Shown here: in pieces, positions 10,600 to 21,476 of the stretch
Numbering within the stretch: position 1 is the first letter of the stretch
How the letters are laid out: each line of letters begins with the position of its first letter
Source: Dolomedes plantarius
Lineage: Eukaryota; Arthropoda; Arachnida; Araneae; Dolomedidae
Assembly (NCBI GenBank): GCA_907164885.2
Contig: OU015499.1
Span: 149,611,149 to 149,675,148 of the forward strand
DNA: 64,000 nt
Direction: 5' to 3'
Made by a program: the position numbers and the translations under genes
The notes under the pieces: generated by a model
Database searches by the model: none
The model's input: only the letters and a program-made list of their open reading frames with translations
What the model was told of the DNA's origin: nothing

Positions 10600-11130
10600 T
10601 GCGCATGCTCAGTGGCATGTTTTAATGATAACCACGTTTATTCCGAGGAGTCTCTCTAGATCTCTCTCTCGGCCATTTTTATTTTTGTGATAATTACGTT
10701 TGTGAAATATAAGATTACTAGCATTATTGCCCGGGTAGATATATAGATATAAAATTTTTCATGCATTCCATCAAAAAAATACTGGGCTGCACCCCCGCAA
10801 AATATACACTTCGCCCCCCCTCCTCCCATCACCCCCAGACCAACTCTCAAACCACCCCTCAGAACAAACATCTTTTCCCCCGCGTATCGAATTAGACTGG
10901 TTGTGGTGAAGGGACTGTATCCACATTTAAGAGGTACGCTTAGGGGCACAAAAATCATTAAAAAATTAATTTTAAAAAAACTAATTGAGCCCCAAATTTC
11001 ATTTTTCCTGATTTAAGTTTCTCGGGTCTTAAACATTAACTGTGCCGAATTTGGTCCCGGTGGGTGAAACAGTCTATGATTCTATAGCGGCCAAACAAAC
11101 AGACAAGCTCTTTTATATATATATAAACTT
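10600..11130 (+). repeat. Possible non-LTR (RTE-like) 3' end
   Basis: The stretch ends in 'ggccaaacaaacagacaagc' followed by 'tcttttatatatatata', which resembles the 3' tails of RTE-type non-LTR elements in arthropods (a run of 'acaaac' then a T/A microsatellite). There is no reverse transcriptase coding upstream. The call is from style only. Confidence 0.3.
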
Positions 11131-12524
11131 CATGGAAATTGTTTATTTCGCGCTGTTTAATTAGCGATAATTTACAATTAAAAAAATTGCTTTCTGCGCA
11201 TTGACATTTCTGCTCAGTGACATTTTTAAATCTGGCTTTAGATACTGACTAAGCACGAGGCCACTTAAATACATTAATTTGTTTCTGCGCATTATTATGA
11301 TTTTCAACATTTGGCAATGATGTGTTCAGTATAATTTGTGTATTAGTACATTTATTTGCTATCTAGCCGTCATGTTTCGACGGGTACCAACTAGTTATTA
11401 TTATTGTTGCAATTTTTGCGGCACTAAGGGAGTTAATAGATTTGGCAGGTGAAAAAAAAGTAATAGCCTCCAATTCAATCTTCAATTTATTTTTATTACA
11501 GAAAAAAAAATTGAAATAATTGTTTAATCATTCACAGGCACTTTTGCGGCAGTTAGACTGTGACTGACTCGTTCACTTCACTTTCTGCGTGTGATGAAAC
11601 AACACTAAACAATTTACCGTTATCGCATCATCAAGCACTTGCTTCTGTGTTTGAATTACATTACTGGAAAGATTTTACGTTAGAGTATGGAGTTAATTAG
11701 ATCGGCTTCTGAAGCAAATTATTAAATATTCGAAGGCCAAAAAATTTTTGTCGTTGAGCGATGTTAATGTTTATTGTGTGGGAAATTTATTATGAATATA
11801 AAAAGTTAGGAGTCCGTCAAAGGCTTTGAAACCAACATTAAAAAAAAAAAATTCAGGTAGTCTTTTATCGTTGCTTACCTCTTTTGTATGTATATATGTA
11901 TCTACATACATGTACGTATGTATATATGTAATAATAACGCCCCACTAATATTAATTGTCCTATATCTAACGCGTATCTTAATTTTTCCTCAATAAAGCCC
12001 AGCCCTATTTCAAAAACGAAATCGAAAGAACCTAATATTCTCTTTAACGCATGCTCGGGAAAATTATTTTTAGACTTCCGTGATCTCGATCCCCCTTCGA
12101 AGAAATACCACGTGATTGGGGTCAACCAATTAAAAGAATTCTAAGCCTAGCGGCAAAATCAGAAGTTACTCAGCATAAAGAGGTGAGACGGAGCATTTTC
12201 GCGCTCTCTACTTCCTCCGCGCTGTTTCATTACTTCCTTGCTCGCTGTCCGCGTACTGCTCCAAAATATATTAGGATGTAATCGTATTCGATACTCAAGC
12301 CTGGGCAGCTGTCCGTGAGATCGGGGGTGTCTTACAAGATCCATTACTCAGTATGTAGAGAAATTCGATTGCCAGTAAAAGTGTTTCGCCCAGGGCCGCT
12401 AAACCCCTAAGTACGCCCCTGCTCGCGACGAGGGATGGACGGACAGTTTTAGAGTCTGAAATTTTCCTTTCCGCAGGACAGTTATTGGAGGAACGTAATC
12501 CTACGTTAAAATTCGAAAGTGGAC
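11131..12524. other. Non-coding stretch, no gene recognised
   Basis: Short frames here show no known domain. A 'gtatgtatatatgta' simple repeat lies at about 11885-11930. Confidence 0.4.
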
Positions 12525-13041
12525 TTAGGCCCGTTGCACACACAGCGTTTTTATCAATGGCGGAAATTTTCAATCGGAAGTCGTTCCAAAAAGTAGAGCT
12601 TACACACACAGCGGAAAACCCCGTCGAAGGGGAAAAAGGCCCAACCCTCCTTTTCGAATCCTGCATGTTTCCAACAAAACCAGCGGGGTCGCACCTACGC
12701 CCCCGCCCCTAGCCGGGATCGGAGGAGAGTTGATTCCAAGAAAACCAGCGCGTCCCCCCCCCAGCAAACCCCCAACCATACCCTCGCAAATGACCCTACG
12801 ACGGTAGAATCCGCTGTGTGTGTAAGCGTGCATAGGGTCACATGGATAACTAGTTCAATCTGGCGTCAACGAATCCGCTAGCACAGTGGCACTCGACAGC
12901 TGCACAAGCTACCGTCGAAGAAAAATTTCATTTTCCGCCCTGTGTGCAAGCTCCAATTGACTTCTGTGGTCTACTGTTGGAACGACGTCCGATGGAAAAT
13001 TTTCGCTAGAGATAAAAACGCTGTGTGTGCAACGGGCCTTA
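12525..13041. mobile_element. Harbinger-type MITE with a nested inverted pair
   Basis: The 511-bp element (12528-13038) is flanked by TTA on both sides (12525-12527 and 13039-13041). Its ends are inverted repeats beginning GGCCCGTTGCACACACAGCG, matching over about 30 bases before diverging. Inside lies a second inverted pair, GCTTACACACACAGCGGA at 12598 and its reverse complement ending at 12827, suggesting a second related insertion within the first. No transposase is encoded. The 3-bp TTA duplication and G-rich ends fit PIF/Harbinger. Confidence 0.75.
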
Positions 13042-13179
13042 ATCGATTTGGCTTGTAAATGGCTCAATCATTTATCGAGCCAACGAAAATAATACCGGCC
13101 AAAAAAAGTATAAACGCTGAAAAGTATTAAGACCGCAAACAGTTTTTAAAAAATTTATTTATTTATTAATACATTATGG

Positions 13180-14064
13180 TTATGAGGCCACCGCTGAAAG
13201 TTCTACATCTCTGTCGTACCTCAGGAGATCGCCCTTATCAGGACAAGAAGACTTGTCCCTGTCGTGGGTGCGGAGGTGTTTCTTGGCGTGGCACGACACA
13301 GAAAACCTCCTCCCGCACACCCTGCAACCGAAAGGCTTCTCCCCGGTGTGGGTCCGCAGGTGTATCTTCAACTTGCTCATGGCGGGGAATCCTTTGCCGC
13401 AGATGCCGCAGGCGTAAGGCTTCTCGCCCGTGTGGACGCGGAGGTGTCTGTTCAGGTAGCTCTTGAGAGAGAATTCCTTCTCGCACACGCTGCACTTGAA
13501 AGGTTTCTCTGCGGCGACCGGGGGCGGCTCTTCGACGTGGACGCGACTGTGTTTCTTCAGGTAGCAGTGCCGGGAGAACCTCCTCCTGCACACGCTGCAC
13601 GCGAAGGGCTTCTCTCCGGTGTGGGTGTGGAAATGTTTCTTGAGGTTGCTCCTCGCGGAGAATCCCTTCTTGCACACGTCGCAGGAGAAAGGTTTCTCCC
13701 CAGTGTGGGTGCGGAGGTGCCTCTCCAGGGTGCACTTCAGAGAGAATCGCTTCTCGCACACGCTGCAGGTGTGGGCTTTCTCCCCCGTGTGGGTGAGGAG
13801 GTGTCTCTTCAGGTTCCTGGGGTCGGAAAAGCCCTTCTCGCATTCGGTGCAGATGAAAGGTTTCTCCCCGGTGTGCGTGAGCAGGTGTTTTTTCAGGCTG
13901 CTCTTCTGGGAGAAGCCCTTCTTGCACAAACAACAGATGAAAGGTCTTTCTCCTCCGGCGCCGGCCGTTGCAAGAGTGTCATCCTCCTGACAGAATCCTT
14001 TCCCTCCTCCTCCTAGATCTTCTTCAGGATGGAAAACTTCCTCCTGGCTGTAACCGTAGGACAT
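13180..14064 (-). CDS. Intronless C2H2 zinc-finger protein, eight fingers
   Basis: A 294-residue protein with eight classical C2H2 fingers from about residue 41 to 269, most joined by the TGEKPF linker; the array is preceded by an acidic/glycine-rich leader and followed by a short tail. Fingers five and six are separated by a longer proline-rich linker (VEEPPPVAAEKP). Fingers of this kind bind DNA, one triplet each, in the nucleus; there is no SCAN, KRAB, ZAD or BTB domain to suggest a partner. Overlapping polyadenylation signals (AATAAA, in a TTTATT run at 13155-13172) lie just after the stop. The coding part is strikingly GC-rich compared with its AT-rich surroundings. Long antisense frames over it are by-products of the regular repeats. 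The ATG at 14064 is the first in frame; an upstream non-coding exon cannot be excluded. Confidence 0.88.
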   Translation of the reverse strand: MSYGYSQEEVFHPEEDLGGGGKGFCQEDDTLATAGAGGERPFICCLCKKGFSQKSSLKKHLLTHTGEKPFICTECEKGFSDPRNLKRHLLTHTGEKAHTCSVCEKRFSLKCTLERHLRTHTGEKPFSCDVCKKGFSARSNLKKHFHTHTGEKPFACSVCRRRFSRHCYLKKHSRVHVEEPPPVAAEKPFKCSVCEKEFSLKSYLNRHLRVHTGEKPYACGICGKGFPAMSKLKIHLRTHTGEKPFGCRVCGRRFSVSCHAKKHLRTHDRDKSSCPDKGDLLRYDRDVELSAVAS

Positions 14065-15044
14065 CAGGTCGCCGGCACTGTCAACTTCTCTTCAGAAGAA
14101 GACTGAAAGTCTCTAAAGGATGATTTTTTAAAAAATTCTTATTTATTAAGTCTAAAGAGGAATGTCTTTTTCAAAAGCCAATTTTTTAGCGATTCTGCTA
14201 CAAACACGTAGAACAAACCAGGCGACTTGTTAAGGGTCCAGTTCAGTAAAAATCGCCCATCGTAGCATATGGAAGACTTGTACAAATCATCCATCAGTAG
14301 AATTTAAAACCGGCAGACCATAGAATATATATATATATATATACATGTTTCCTTGCATATAAAAATTCCTCTTAACTGCTGACATATTTTCTCATCCAAT
14401 AAATTCATTTCGAAATTCAGGTTTTGAACGTCCACTAAAATTCTTCAGTGCCGCAATCCTGGTCAGTTGTGAGGGATACCTGCATGGGAAAACAATTCGA
14501 ATAAGATATAACACCAAAAATAACTTCCGAACGTGCTTACGTGCGGACTGAATACACAAACAGGCTACTGTGAGAAAAACTGAAAAACGATTAAATGATA
14601 TTTTTACGATTTTATTAACTTTTTAAAATGAGCTTGTGAAGTACTGAATCGAAATTAACCGCCTGGTTTAAATAAATCGTTGTTTGAAGAAGAAGCGCCT
14701 TATGCAAATGAGCGGCGCTTTTCTACTAGACGGGAATCCCCGTGGGTAGCGTACACGCTTGACAGTGAGAGTGAACACTAAGAGGCGAGGTCGGACGGAG
14801 GCGAACGGCGAACGAAAAACAATTGAACATCGCTTTGCCGTACAGCAGCCGGACATTATCAAGTTTACCGAAAGCGATTGGAAGTTAGCTATCGTTTCAG
14901 CGACCTGGTGATAAATTGAAGACAGAAATGCTAGTGAGGCGTATGTACAAGCAGTGGCGTGGCTGAATTCTGGTAGGGTTTCCGTAATATAACTACCGGG
15001 ATTAACACACGCGATAAATAATTCCCCGTTGCCTGCTAGCAATT
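14065..15044. other. Non-coding stretch between zinc-finger gene and hAT MITE
   Basis: Contains a short (TA)n at 14324-14342. The frame at 14668-15042 (minus) has no domain I recognise. This is the upstream side of the zinc-finger gene, but I see no definite promoter element. Confidence 0.4.
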
Positions 15045-15833
<789 letters not shown>

Positions 15834-16305
15834 TATTTATGTAGTCTAATTGTGTTGTAATAAATAGTTTAGTGTAGAAAACCTCGTTGGATCTTGTTAA
15901 TGGTGAGTTCATTGTTTAGTATATTCATTGTTTAGTATTGTTCATTGTTTAGTATATACATTACCTTAAGGGAAACAGCTGAACCTCACATGCTGCAAAG
16001 TGAAACACTTTCTACTGTAATTGTTCCTTTACGACGAAAATGCATTTTACAAGAATGTAAAAATGGAATACGCGATTCTGAATAATCCCAAATATTCTAT
16101 TAAAATATATTAAATATAACGTAAAAAAGACAATAAAAAGTAAATTTTTTTCATAAGACTTGGTTTCACAGAAATAATTTTTAGTAATATGATTTTAGAT
16201 TTGTTTGTGCACGTCGTTCAAGGACAAGGAGCTGCAGAAAATTTCGATTAATAAAATATTTCTCTATGTGGAAGTTCTCAATATATGGTGACTTATAAGC
16301 ATATA
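15834..16305. other. AT-rich stretch, no gene recognised
   Basis: Contains three short repeats of 'ttcattgtttagtat' at about 15909-15958. No coding signal. Confidence 0.4.
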
Positions 16306-16475
16306 CAATGAAACTTCTCTACGGCGACCAGTCATAGTTCCGAAAAGAAAAAAAGAGGCCGTTTTGAGGGGTGCCCGGGGAAAAGGGGTTTCTTCCATAA
16401 CATTTGGCTGTATGGAAACGGTTCTGGACAAAATATGGCCGTTTAGAGGGGTGGCCAGCAAGAGAAGTTTCACTG
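16306..16475. mobile_element. Pogo/Tigger-type MITE
   Basis: A 170-bp element flanked by TA (16304-16305, 16476-16477). Left end CAATGAAACTTCTCTACGGC and right end (reversed) CAGTGAAACTTCTCTTGCTG are inverted repeats. The same end sequence, CAGTGGAACTTCTCTA, bounds the 84-bp MITE at 48271-48354, so they belong to one family. TA target and CAGT ends are typical of pogo-group elements. Confidence 0.75.
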
Positions 16476-16682
16476 TACATAATAAGCTTTTTCCGATTTC
16501 TATTATCTTCACTGAACCTTCATATATAAACGTTTCTACGTAAAAATTGCATGGAAAAGAGGGGGGGGGTCACCAATAGCGCTGCCAGAATTTTGGCTTG
16601 GGGATATTAGCTCGGGTGTAAATACACCACCTTAATATCAACTTGAGTTGATTCCTTTGCGTTTTCCTCTCTCTTTTTTATA

Positions 16683-17331
16683 ATAGTGTGACGAATTTTG
16701 TAAAATAATGTATGTCTTTAGCTTAAATTACCGTTAAAATTGTTATTCTGCTTGTAAAATAATGCATTATTATCGTTTTTTCTATGTAAACATTCGTATT
16801 AGCTAAATTTCTGCAGTACCATGCATTTAACATAGGGTTTCTATCGTAAGCCGTCAAATTGGCAAGATATTGGCTTGTTGACGACGTTTTTGGCGACTAA
16901 TTTTTGGGCGCCGTTTGGCGAGATATCGCCAAATTTGGCGACTAGAAGAGTTTTCCAAGCCTGAAATTTTCTGGAACATTATGGAAACCCCAGACTCTCG
17001 AGAAGCTATAAATACAGCCTCGACTGGAGTTCAGATTTCAGTTTTGAATTGTGCGTGGAGCTTGTGAAAAGCGCCGCTGTTAGCTGTGAGATTTTCTTCG
17101 GACAACTGCTGAGATTTATGCCGCGCCAAGTGCGACTTCGTGCGGCGAGTTTTACGTTGAGTTTTTCCGTACCTCTGTGAACTAGAGATTGTGTCAGAAG
17201 CAGTGTAGCCAGTTTCTGACGATCTGTAAGCTGTAGTATTTCGACTTCCTGTAAATAAATCTTTGTTTTTATTCTGTCTTAATCAAAGTCCATTCAATCG
17301 CCGAAACCGAACTGGAAATCCGTAACAATAG
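16683..17331 (+). mobile_element. Solo LTR of a Gypsy-type retrotransposon
   Basis: A 641-bp LTR (16687-17327) beginning TGTGACGAATTTTG and ending CCGTAACA, flanked by a perfect 4-bp duplication ATAG at 16683-16686 and 17328-17331. A TATA box (TATAAATA, 17007-17014) lies 350 bp before the end and a polyadenylation signal (AATAAA, 17254-17259) 70 bp before it, defining U3, R and U5. No internal coding region is attached, so it arose by recombination between the two LTRs of a full element. Confidence 0.88.
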
Positions 17332-17512
17332 AAATGAGAGTCTCCTGCATGCCCAAAATAATGACTACATAAAAAATTATAGAGCACTCCCTTCTTTCCT
17401 CTATAACAGTGATTCCCAAAGTGGCCGATACTGGCCAGTGCTGGAACGATCCAGGGGGGCAGTAAATTTAAATTCAGACTCAGCTACCAAGAGCTCTGTC
17501 CGCAAAAACAGA

Positions 17513-18278
17513 TACTGTCCGACCACAGTACGAAGAACCACGGTTGGCATAGTGCCGAGACGATTCTATTCACGCTGTAGGTAAGGCTGCTGAGGAAGGA
17601 GGGGGAAAAGTCTCGTATTCTCTCGACATTCTTTAGAATCGGTTACTAACTGCGCTTGCTTGCTTTTTCCTCGTCTGTTATTTTGATTATTATATTAAAA
17701 TTACTGGATCCTTTACCCAACAAAACTGCTCGGAATAAGCCGTTCCGTAGTGATTGTAAACGTATAATACACAATGTAATTAAATTGTGTGATAAAGAAG
17801 CACTAGAAGGAAATGTTATTGTTCAAGTTTCGCAATCCCTAAAGAGAGCTAGTGAAATGACCGGGATATCAATGTCCAGTGTAAAAAGAATACGCAGAGA
17901 AGCAAAGGGTGAAGAAACTTCAAAATTTGAATCTCCGAGGAAACGTCAGAAAAAAAAGAACCACCGAAAACGTAGCTTTAGATAATTTTGATTGTGATGT
18001 AATCCGAAAATATCCACTCCTATAAAACTCCTATTTTTCAAATAGATTTGCTTCTTTCTTTTTATTATTTTGAAATTATTATTCACATATTCGATCAAAA
18101 ATAAAGTTTTAAAAAATAACTTTAAAATTGCGGACAAAAAGCAGTCTGGAATACATTCCGTATTTCATAAACAAACATATCCGAAAATATGACGTTTTCC
18201 CCTATTTTCTAAGTAGACTAGCTTTTCTCGCGCATGCGTAACAGCTTCCAGGGACCTTGCTTCCGTGGTCGGACAGTA
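17513..18278 (+). mobile_element. Tc1/mariner-type element nested in the hAT relic
   Basis: The 762-bp element (17515-18276) has the inverted ends CTGTCCGACCAC (both sides) with TA on each flank (17513-17514 and 18277-18278). It contains only the N-terminal part of a transposase. It lies wholly inside the hAT relic and is therefore younger. Confidence 0.7.
17656..17995 (+). pseudogene. N-terminal fragment of a Tc1/mariner-like transposase
   Basis: The frame gives a helix-turn-helix-like segment ('RASEMTGISMSSVKRIRREA') followed by a basic run (RKRQKKK). After a one-base shift near 17965 the frame continues with 'VALDNFDCDVIRK', which fits the 'DDFD...IRR' spacer of an arthropod transposase family with a DDE superfamily endonuclease domain. 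The catalytic domain is absent. The N-terminal residues before about position 25 are probably not native. Confidence 0.5.
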
Positions 18279-18357
18279 CTGATACTTTATCCTGGATTAT
18301 AGGCTATAGTATCAAAGTTTTTAATGGCATTTCCTTCATGCTATTGAGTGGAACATG

Positions 18358-18502
18358 GTTCAATGAAGGCACAAATTCGCTTACTGAAAACAGAAACCGA
18401 CTACAAATAGCTGATCGCGATGATTTAAAAATGCTGCAGACAAAAACAAAGCCGAACGTTTATAAATGGATAGCAGCGTGCCAAGTTCATCCTTCTCATT
18501 AG
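18358..18502 (+). pseudogene. hAT transposase C-terminal fragment
   Basis: The frame ends 'RNRLQIADRDDLKMLQTKTK' then 'PNVYKWIAACQVHPSH' and a stop. This is the C-terminal end of the dimerisation region of ZBED5/FAM200-like hAT transposases, which usually finish with 'KxxQxHPSH'. The part before 'NEGTNSL' does not resemble the family, so the upstream sequence is lost or replaced. Confidence 0.65.
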
Positions 18503-18720
18503 GATTAGTTTTATATTTATTCATCATTCTATGGTTGGTGACTATAGTTGGTTTTAACAAGTAATATATAAAAAAAAAATTTAAGTCAATTCTTACTTAG
18601 GTCAACAAAGAAAAATTTGAGTGTGAACTAATAGTAGGAATTGAAAAAAAAAGGATTGCCTGCCAGAACCTTGCCTACTGTGCGAGATTAGGAGGGGGGA
18701 AAAGAGAGAGAAAAAGTTTG

Positions 18721-18790
18721 TCAGGTTGGGGATTCGATCTCGCAACCTACAGGACGGGAGAAGCCCGCGATACCGCAGTGCTACCGTTTA
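18721..18790 (-). repeat. tRNA-like (SINE head or tRNA relic)
   Basis: On the minus strand it has an A-box-like 'gtagcactgcgg' and a B-box-like 'agatcgaatcc' 40 bases later, with a short 'cggg...cccg' stem between them. The cloverleaf is not complete, so it is more likely a tRNA-derived SINE head or relic than a functional tRNA. Confidence 0.35.
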
Positions 18791-18837
18791 CACAGTAACA
18801 AGAGGGAAATTACTATTCAAGAGCAAGAGACGCTCTA

Positions 18838-19178
18838 GGTCTAAAACTAAAATTGATTAATTAAATTTAATTAATGAATTAATATTTGAAAAAACTGTAT
18901 AAACATCAAGTGTCATCCACTACAAGTTTAAAAAAATGTATTTGAACTTGAGTGGATGAATAAAAAGTGCTTTTATTAACGATTGAAAATTTGAACAAGA
19001 TATATATGGTCTAAAACTAAGATTGATTAATTAAATTTAATCAATGAATTAATATTTGAAAAAACTGTATTAACATCAAGTGTCATCCATTACAAGTTTT
19101 AAAAAAATGTATTTGAACTTGAGTGGATGAATAAAAAGTACTTTTATTAACGATTGAAAATTTGAACAAGATATATAT
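18838..19178. repeat. Tandem duplication, 170-bp unit, two copies
   Basis: The block starting 'ggtctaaaactaa' at 18838 is repeated at 19008 with only a few differences. Each unit carries 'catcaagtgtcatcca' and the inverted partner 'cttgagtggatga', so each may also fold back on itself. Confidence 0.9.
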
Positions 19179-20784
19179 AGAGAGAGAGTGTGAACTAATA
19201 GTAGGAATTGAATAAATAATTTTATAATTTTGAGCTTCAAGGTGTCTTATTTACATCTTTCTTTACTAAGTTGGGGGATATTGATAGGAAGAAATAGAGA
19301 TACATAACAGGACGCAAATTTGTCACTGTATATCTGTTTGCTCGCTTAAGGCTGCTGTGTACTAACCCTACTGGAATACAGGTTAAAACGCCTTTGAGAT
19401 TCCACAACATAGATCTTTGAGGCACAAGATTTACATTCAAGATTCTTCAATCCTTAATTTTTCTGACTAATATAATGACAGGGAGCTTTCTTTAATGTAA
19501 CATTAAACATGTCTTTTAAAGAGGTATTCCCTAGTAATCATTTCTGGTATAGAACACACTTGTAGGGAATATACCACTAAGGTTCCTCTCGTAAACAAAA
19601 ATGTAGATGATTATTTAAGACACTTTTACAATAAAATCATATCTGACATGTATCACAGGAAAGGTTGGTCACCAGTATGAAATCAAAGATATGAGTTAAT
19701 TTATTTATTTTTTAATGTTTTTACACATGTATCTCTCTATTCTAAAAAAAAGTAACTCCCGCTACCGCTGTCAAAAGCTTGTCACGCTATCTCCTCCGAA
19801 ACCGCTGGGGGTATGGGGTCGAGACCGATACCAATAGATGCAGAAAAATGTGGGGAACAAAGTAAGACATGTCTCATCTTCGTCGGACTTTTAAGTTTTT
19901 TTTTAATTTTATGTTTTGTGGGAAAATATTGACTCTTTCATCTTCAGATTAAGATAACTCGCCAAAAAATTATCGTAGAATTTTGATCTTTTTACGATCT
20001 AAGACTACAGACATTTCTCTTTCAAACTAGACCTCATTTGTTTAAAAATATTTTAAAACAGACTAATATTTTCATCAAAAAATGAAACACAGCTTTTCAA
20101 GAAATATCGTCCCCTATGTGGATGTAATATCGATGCTCCTCGAGTTTTTATCTTACAAAGAAAATATTTACATCATCTGGAAGCTGAAAGCTTTCTTATT
20201 CATATAAACCTTATTTCAAATCTATATCTTAAATTTTCGATTTTTAATTGAATTTTAAAGCTGATAATTCAACAGTTTTGAAACGCCCTTCGCATTAAGG
20301 GTGACAACAGTAAATGGATGGAAGCTGTTACATTGCCCGAGAATCACCCCTATGTATCTCGCTATTAGCCATAACAGAGGAGCGAGCCTAGGGGCGAAGC
20401 TCCTAGTCACATATAAAAAGGTTTTTGTCCTCATGAATTCAAAGATGATCATATAAAGTTTTCCATTTAATCCTTTTTGACCTACATTATACAAGATGAC
20501 TCTCCTAAATACATCTAAATATGTTTCTTTTAACTCTGCTTTCTGACATATAGTGCATATGATCTCTACTGTATGAATGCAGAGGTGGTCATTTAAGACA
20601 CTCCATTAAATCCATTTTCATAGATATCCTTAAAGAAAGGTGACTTTCCAAATTAAATTTCGGTTTTATGGACCTGAAGTGAATGACTGCTTTCTGGTAT
20701 GGATAAAGGATTTTATTTCCACAAGAATTTGGAAAGGTGTTTTCAGGCAGCCTACTGCAAGACAAGTTTGTAAAGCCTGTGACA
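19179..20784. other. AT-rich stretch, no gene recognised
   Basis: Short frames at 19237-19440, 20255-20494 and 20589-20834 (minus) show no known domain or consistent coding signal. Confidence 0.4.
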
Positions 20785-21476
20785 TACAGGGTGTCTATAA
20801 AAGAACTCCGGGGTTTTAAAAATTCATATCTCACTAACTATAAAAGATAGCAAAATTTAGTCGATTTCCCTGAAAAGAGTAGCTCAAAAAGTTTTACTCA
20901 TACCAATTGGGAATGTTTGTATCAACTGTTGGCGGCGCTGCAGGGCGTTGACCTTGAAATGACGTCGCGAAATTTGAAATGATGGCGACTCCGCAACAAA
21001 GGCTCAATGTGTTATTTGGCTCATAGAAACGAAGTCTGTAGTTACCGTACAAAGAAACTTTCGACGTAACTATGGTGTTAACCCGCCTTCTGACAAAACC
21101 ATTCGTCAATGGTTCAGTGCATTTAAGGAAACAGGAAGTGTTTTGAAGCAAAAGTCGCCGGATTTTTTCTTCTGGGGGCATATCAAGAATCTTGTGTATG
21201 CAGAGAAAATTCGTGATGTTCAACATCTCAGGGAACGAATAGTCAATTGTGTGGCAACCGTCCCCCCAGGCATGCTCGCCAGGACATGGGAAGAGGTAGA
21301 ATACCGTTTAGACGTCTGCCGTGCCACTAACGGGGCTCATATAGAACTTTACTAAGTGTTAAAAAAAACTTGAAAATGTAAGCTTTTCAGTCATGTATAA
21401 AACATGTATGTATGTTTTTTATTTCATTAAAATATTTTGCCTCAAAACCCCGGAGTTCTTTTATAGACACCCTGTA
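20785..21476 (+). mobile_element. Mariner-like element with internal deletion
   Basis: The 688-bp element (20787-21474) has near-perfect inverted ends CAGGGTGTCTATAAAAGAAC over about 30 bases, with TA on both sides (20785-20786, 21475-21476). It holds a shortened transposase frame. An autonomous copy of this type would be about twice as long. Confidence 0.85.
20982..21355 (+). pseudogene. Transposase with catalytic core deleted
   Basis: The ATG at 20982 starts 'MATPQQ'; a one-base deletion near 21001 breaks the frame. From 21002 the shifted frame is open to 21355. It first gives the helix-turn-helix domain ('KSVVTVQRNFRRNYG', 'DKTIRQWFSAFKETGSV'), then, directly after 'LKQKSPD', the C-terminal part 'FFFWGHIKNLVYA' and 'YRLDVCRATNGAHIE'. 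In the arthropod family with this N-terminus about 150 residues including the first catalytic Asp residues lie between; here they are gone but the two parts remain in frame with each other. No endonuclease activity is possible. It might once have encoded a DNA-binding repressor. Confidence 0.75.

Larger units (their letters stand above)
17407..18502 (+). mobile_element. hAT relic interrupted by a Tc1-like element
   Basis: The left end CAGTGATTCCCAAAGTGG (17407) is hAT-like, and the right part (about 18358-18502) encodes the end of a hAT transposase. A Tc1-like element (17515-18276) has been inserted between. The hAT right terminus and target duplication are not recognisable. Confidence 0.55.

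Noticed and set aside
13238..14016. Long antisense and alternate-frame ORFs over the zinc-finger gene (up to 250 residues)
   Set aside because: They mirror the periodic, GC-rich finger repeats and contain no known domain; the minus-strand finger frame explains the region.
17656..17985. Host nuclear protein with basic tail
   Set aside because: It lies within TA-flanked inverted repeats, and the shifted frame continues with a transposase-like 'DNFD...IRK' segment.
18721..18790. Functional tRNA gene
   Set aside because: A- and B-box-like sequences are present but acceptor and T stems do not close; more likely a tRNA-derived SINE or relic.
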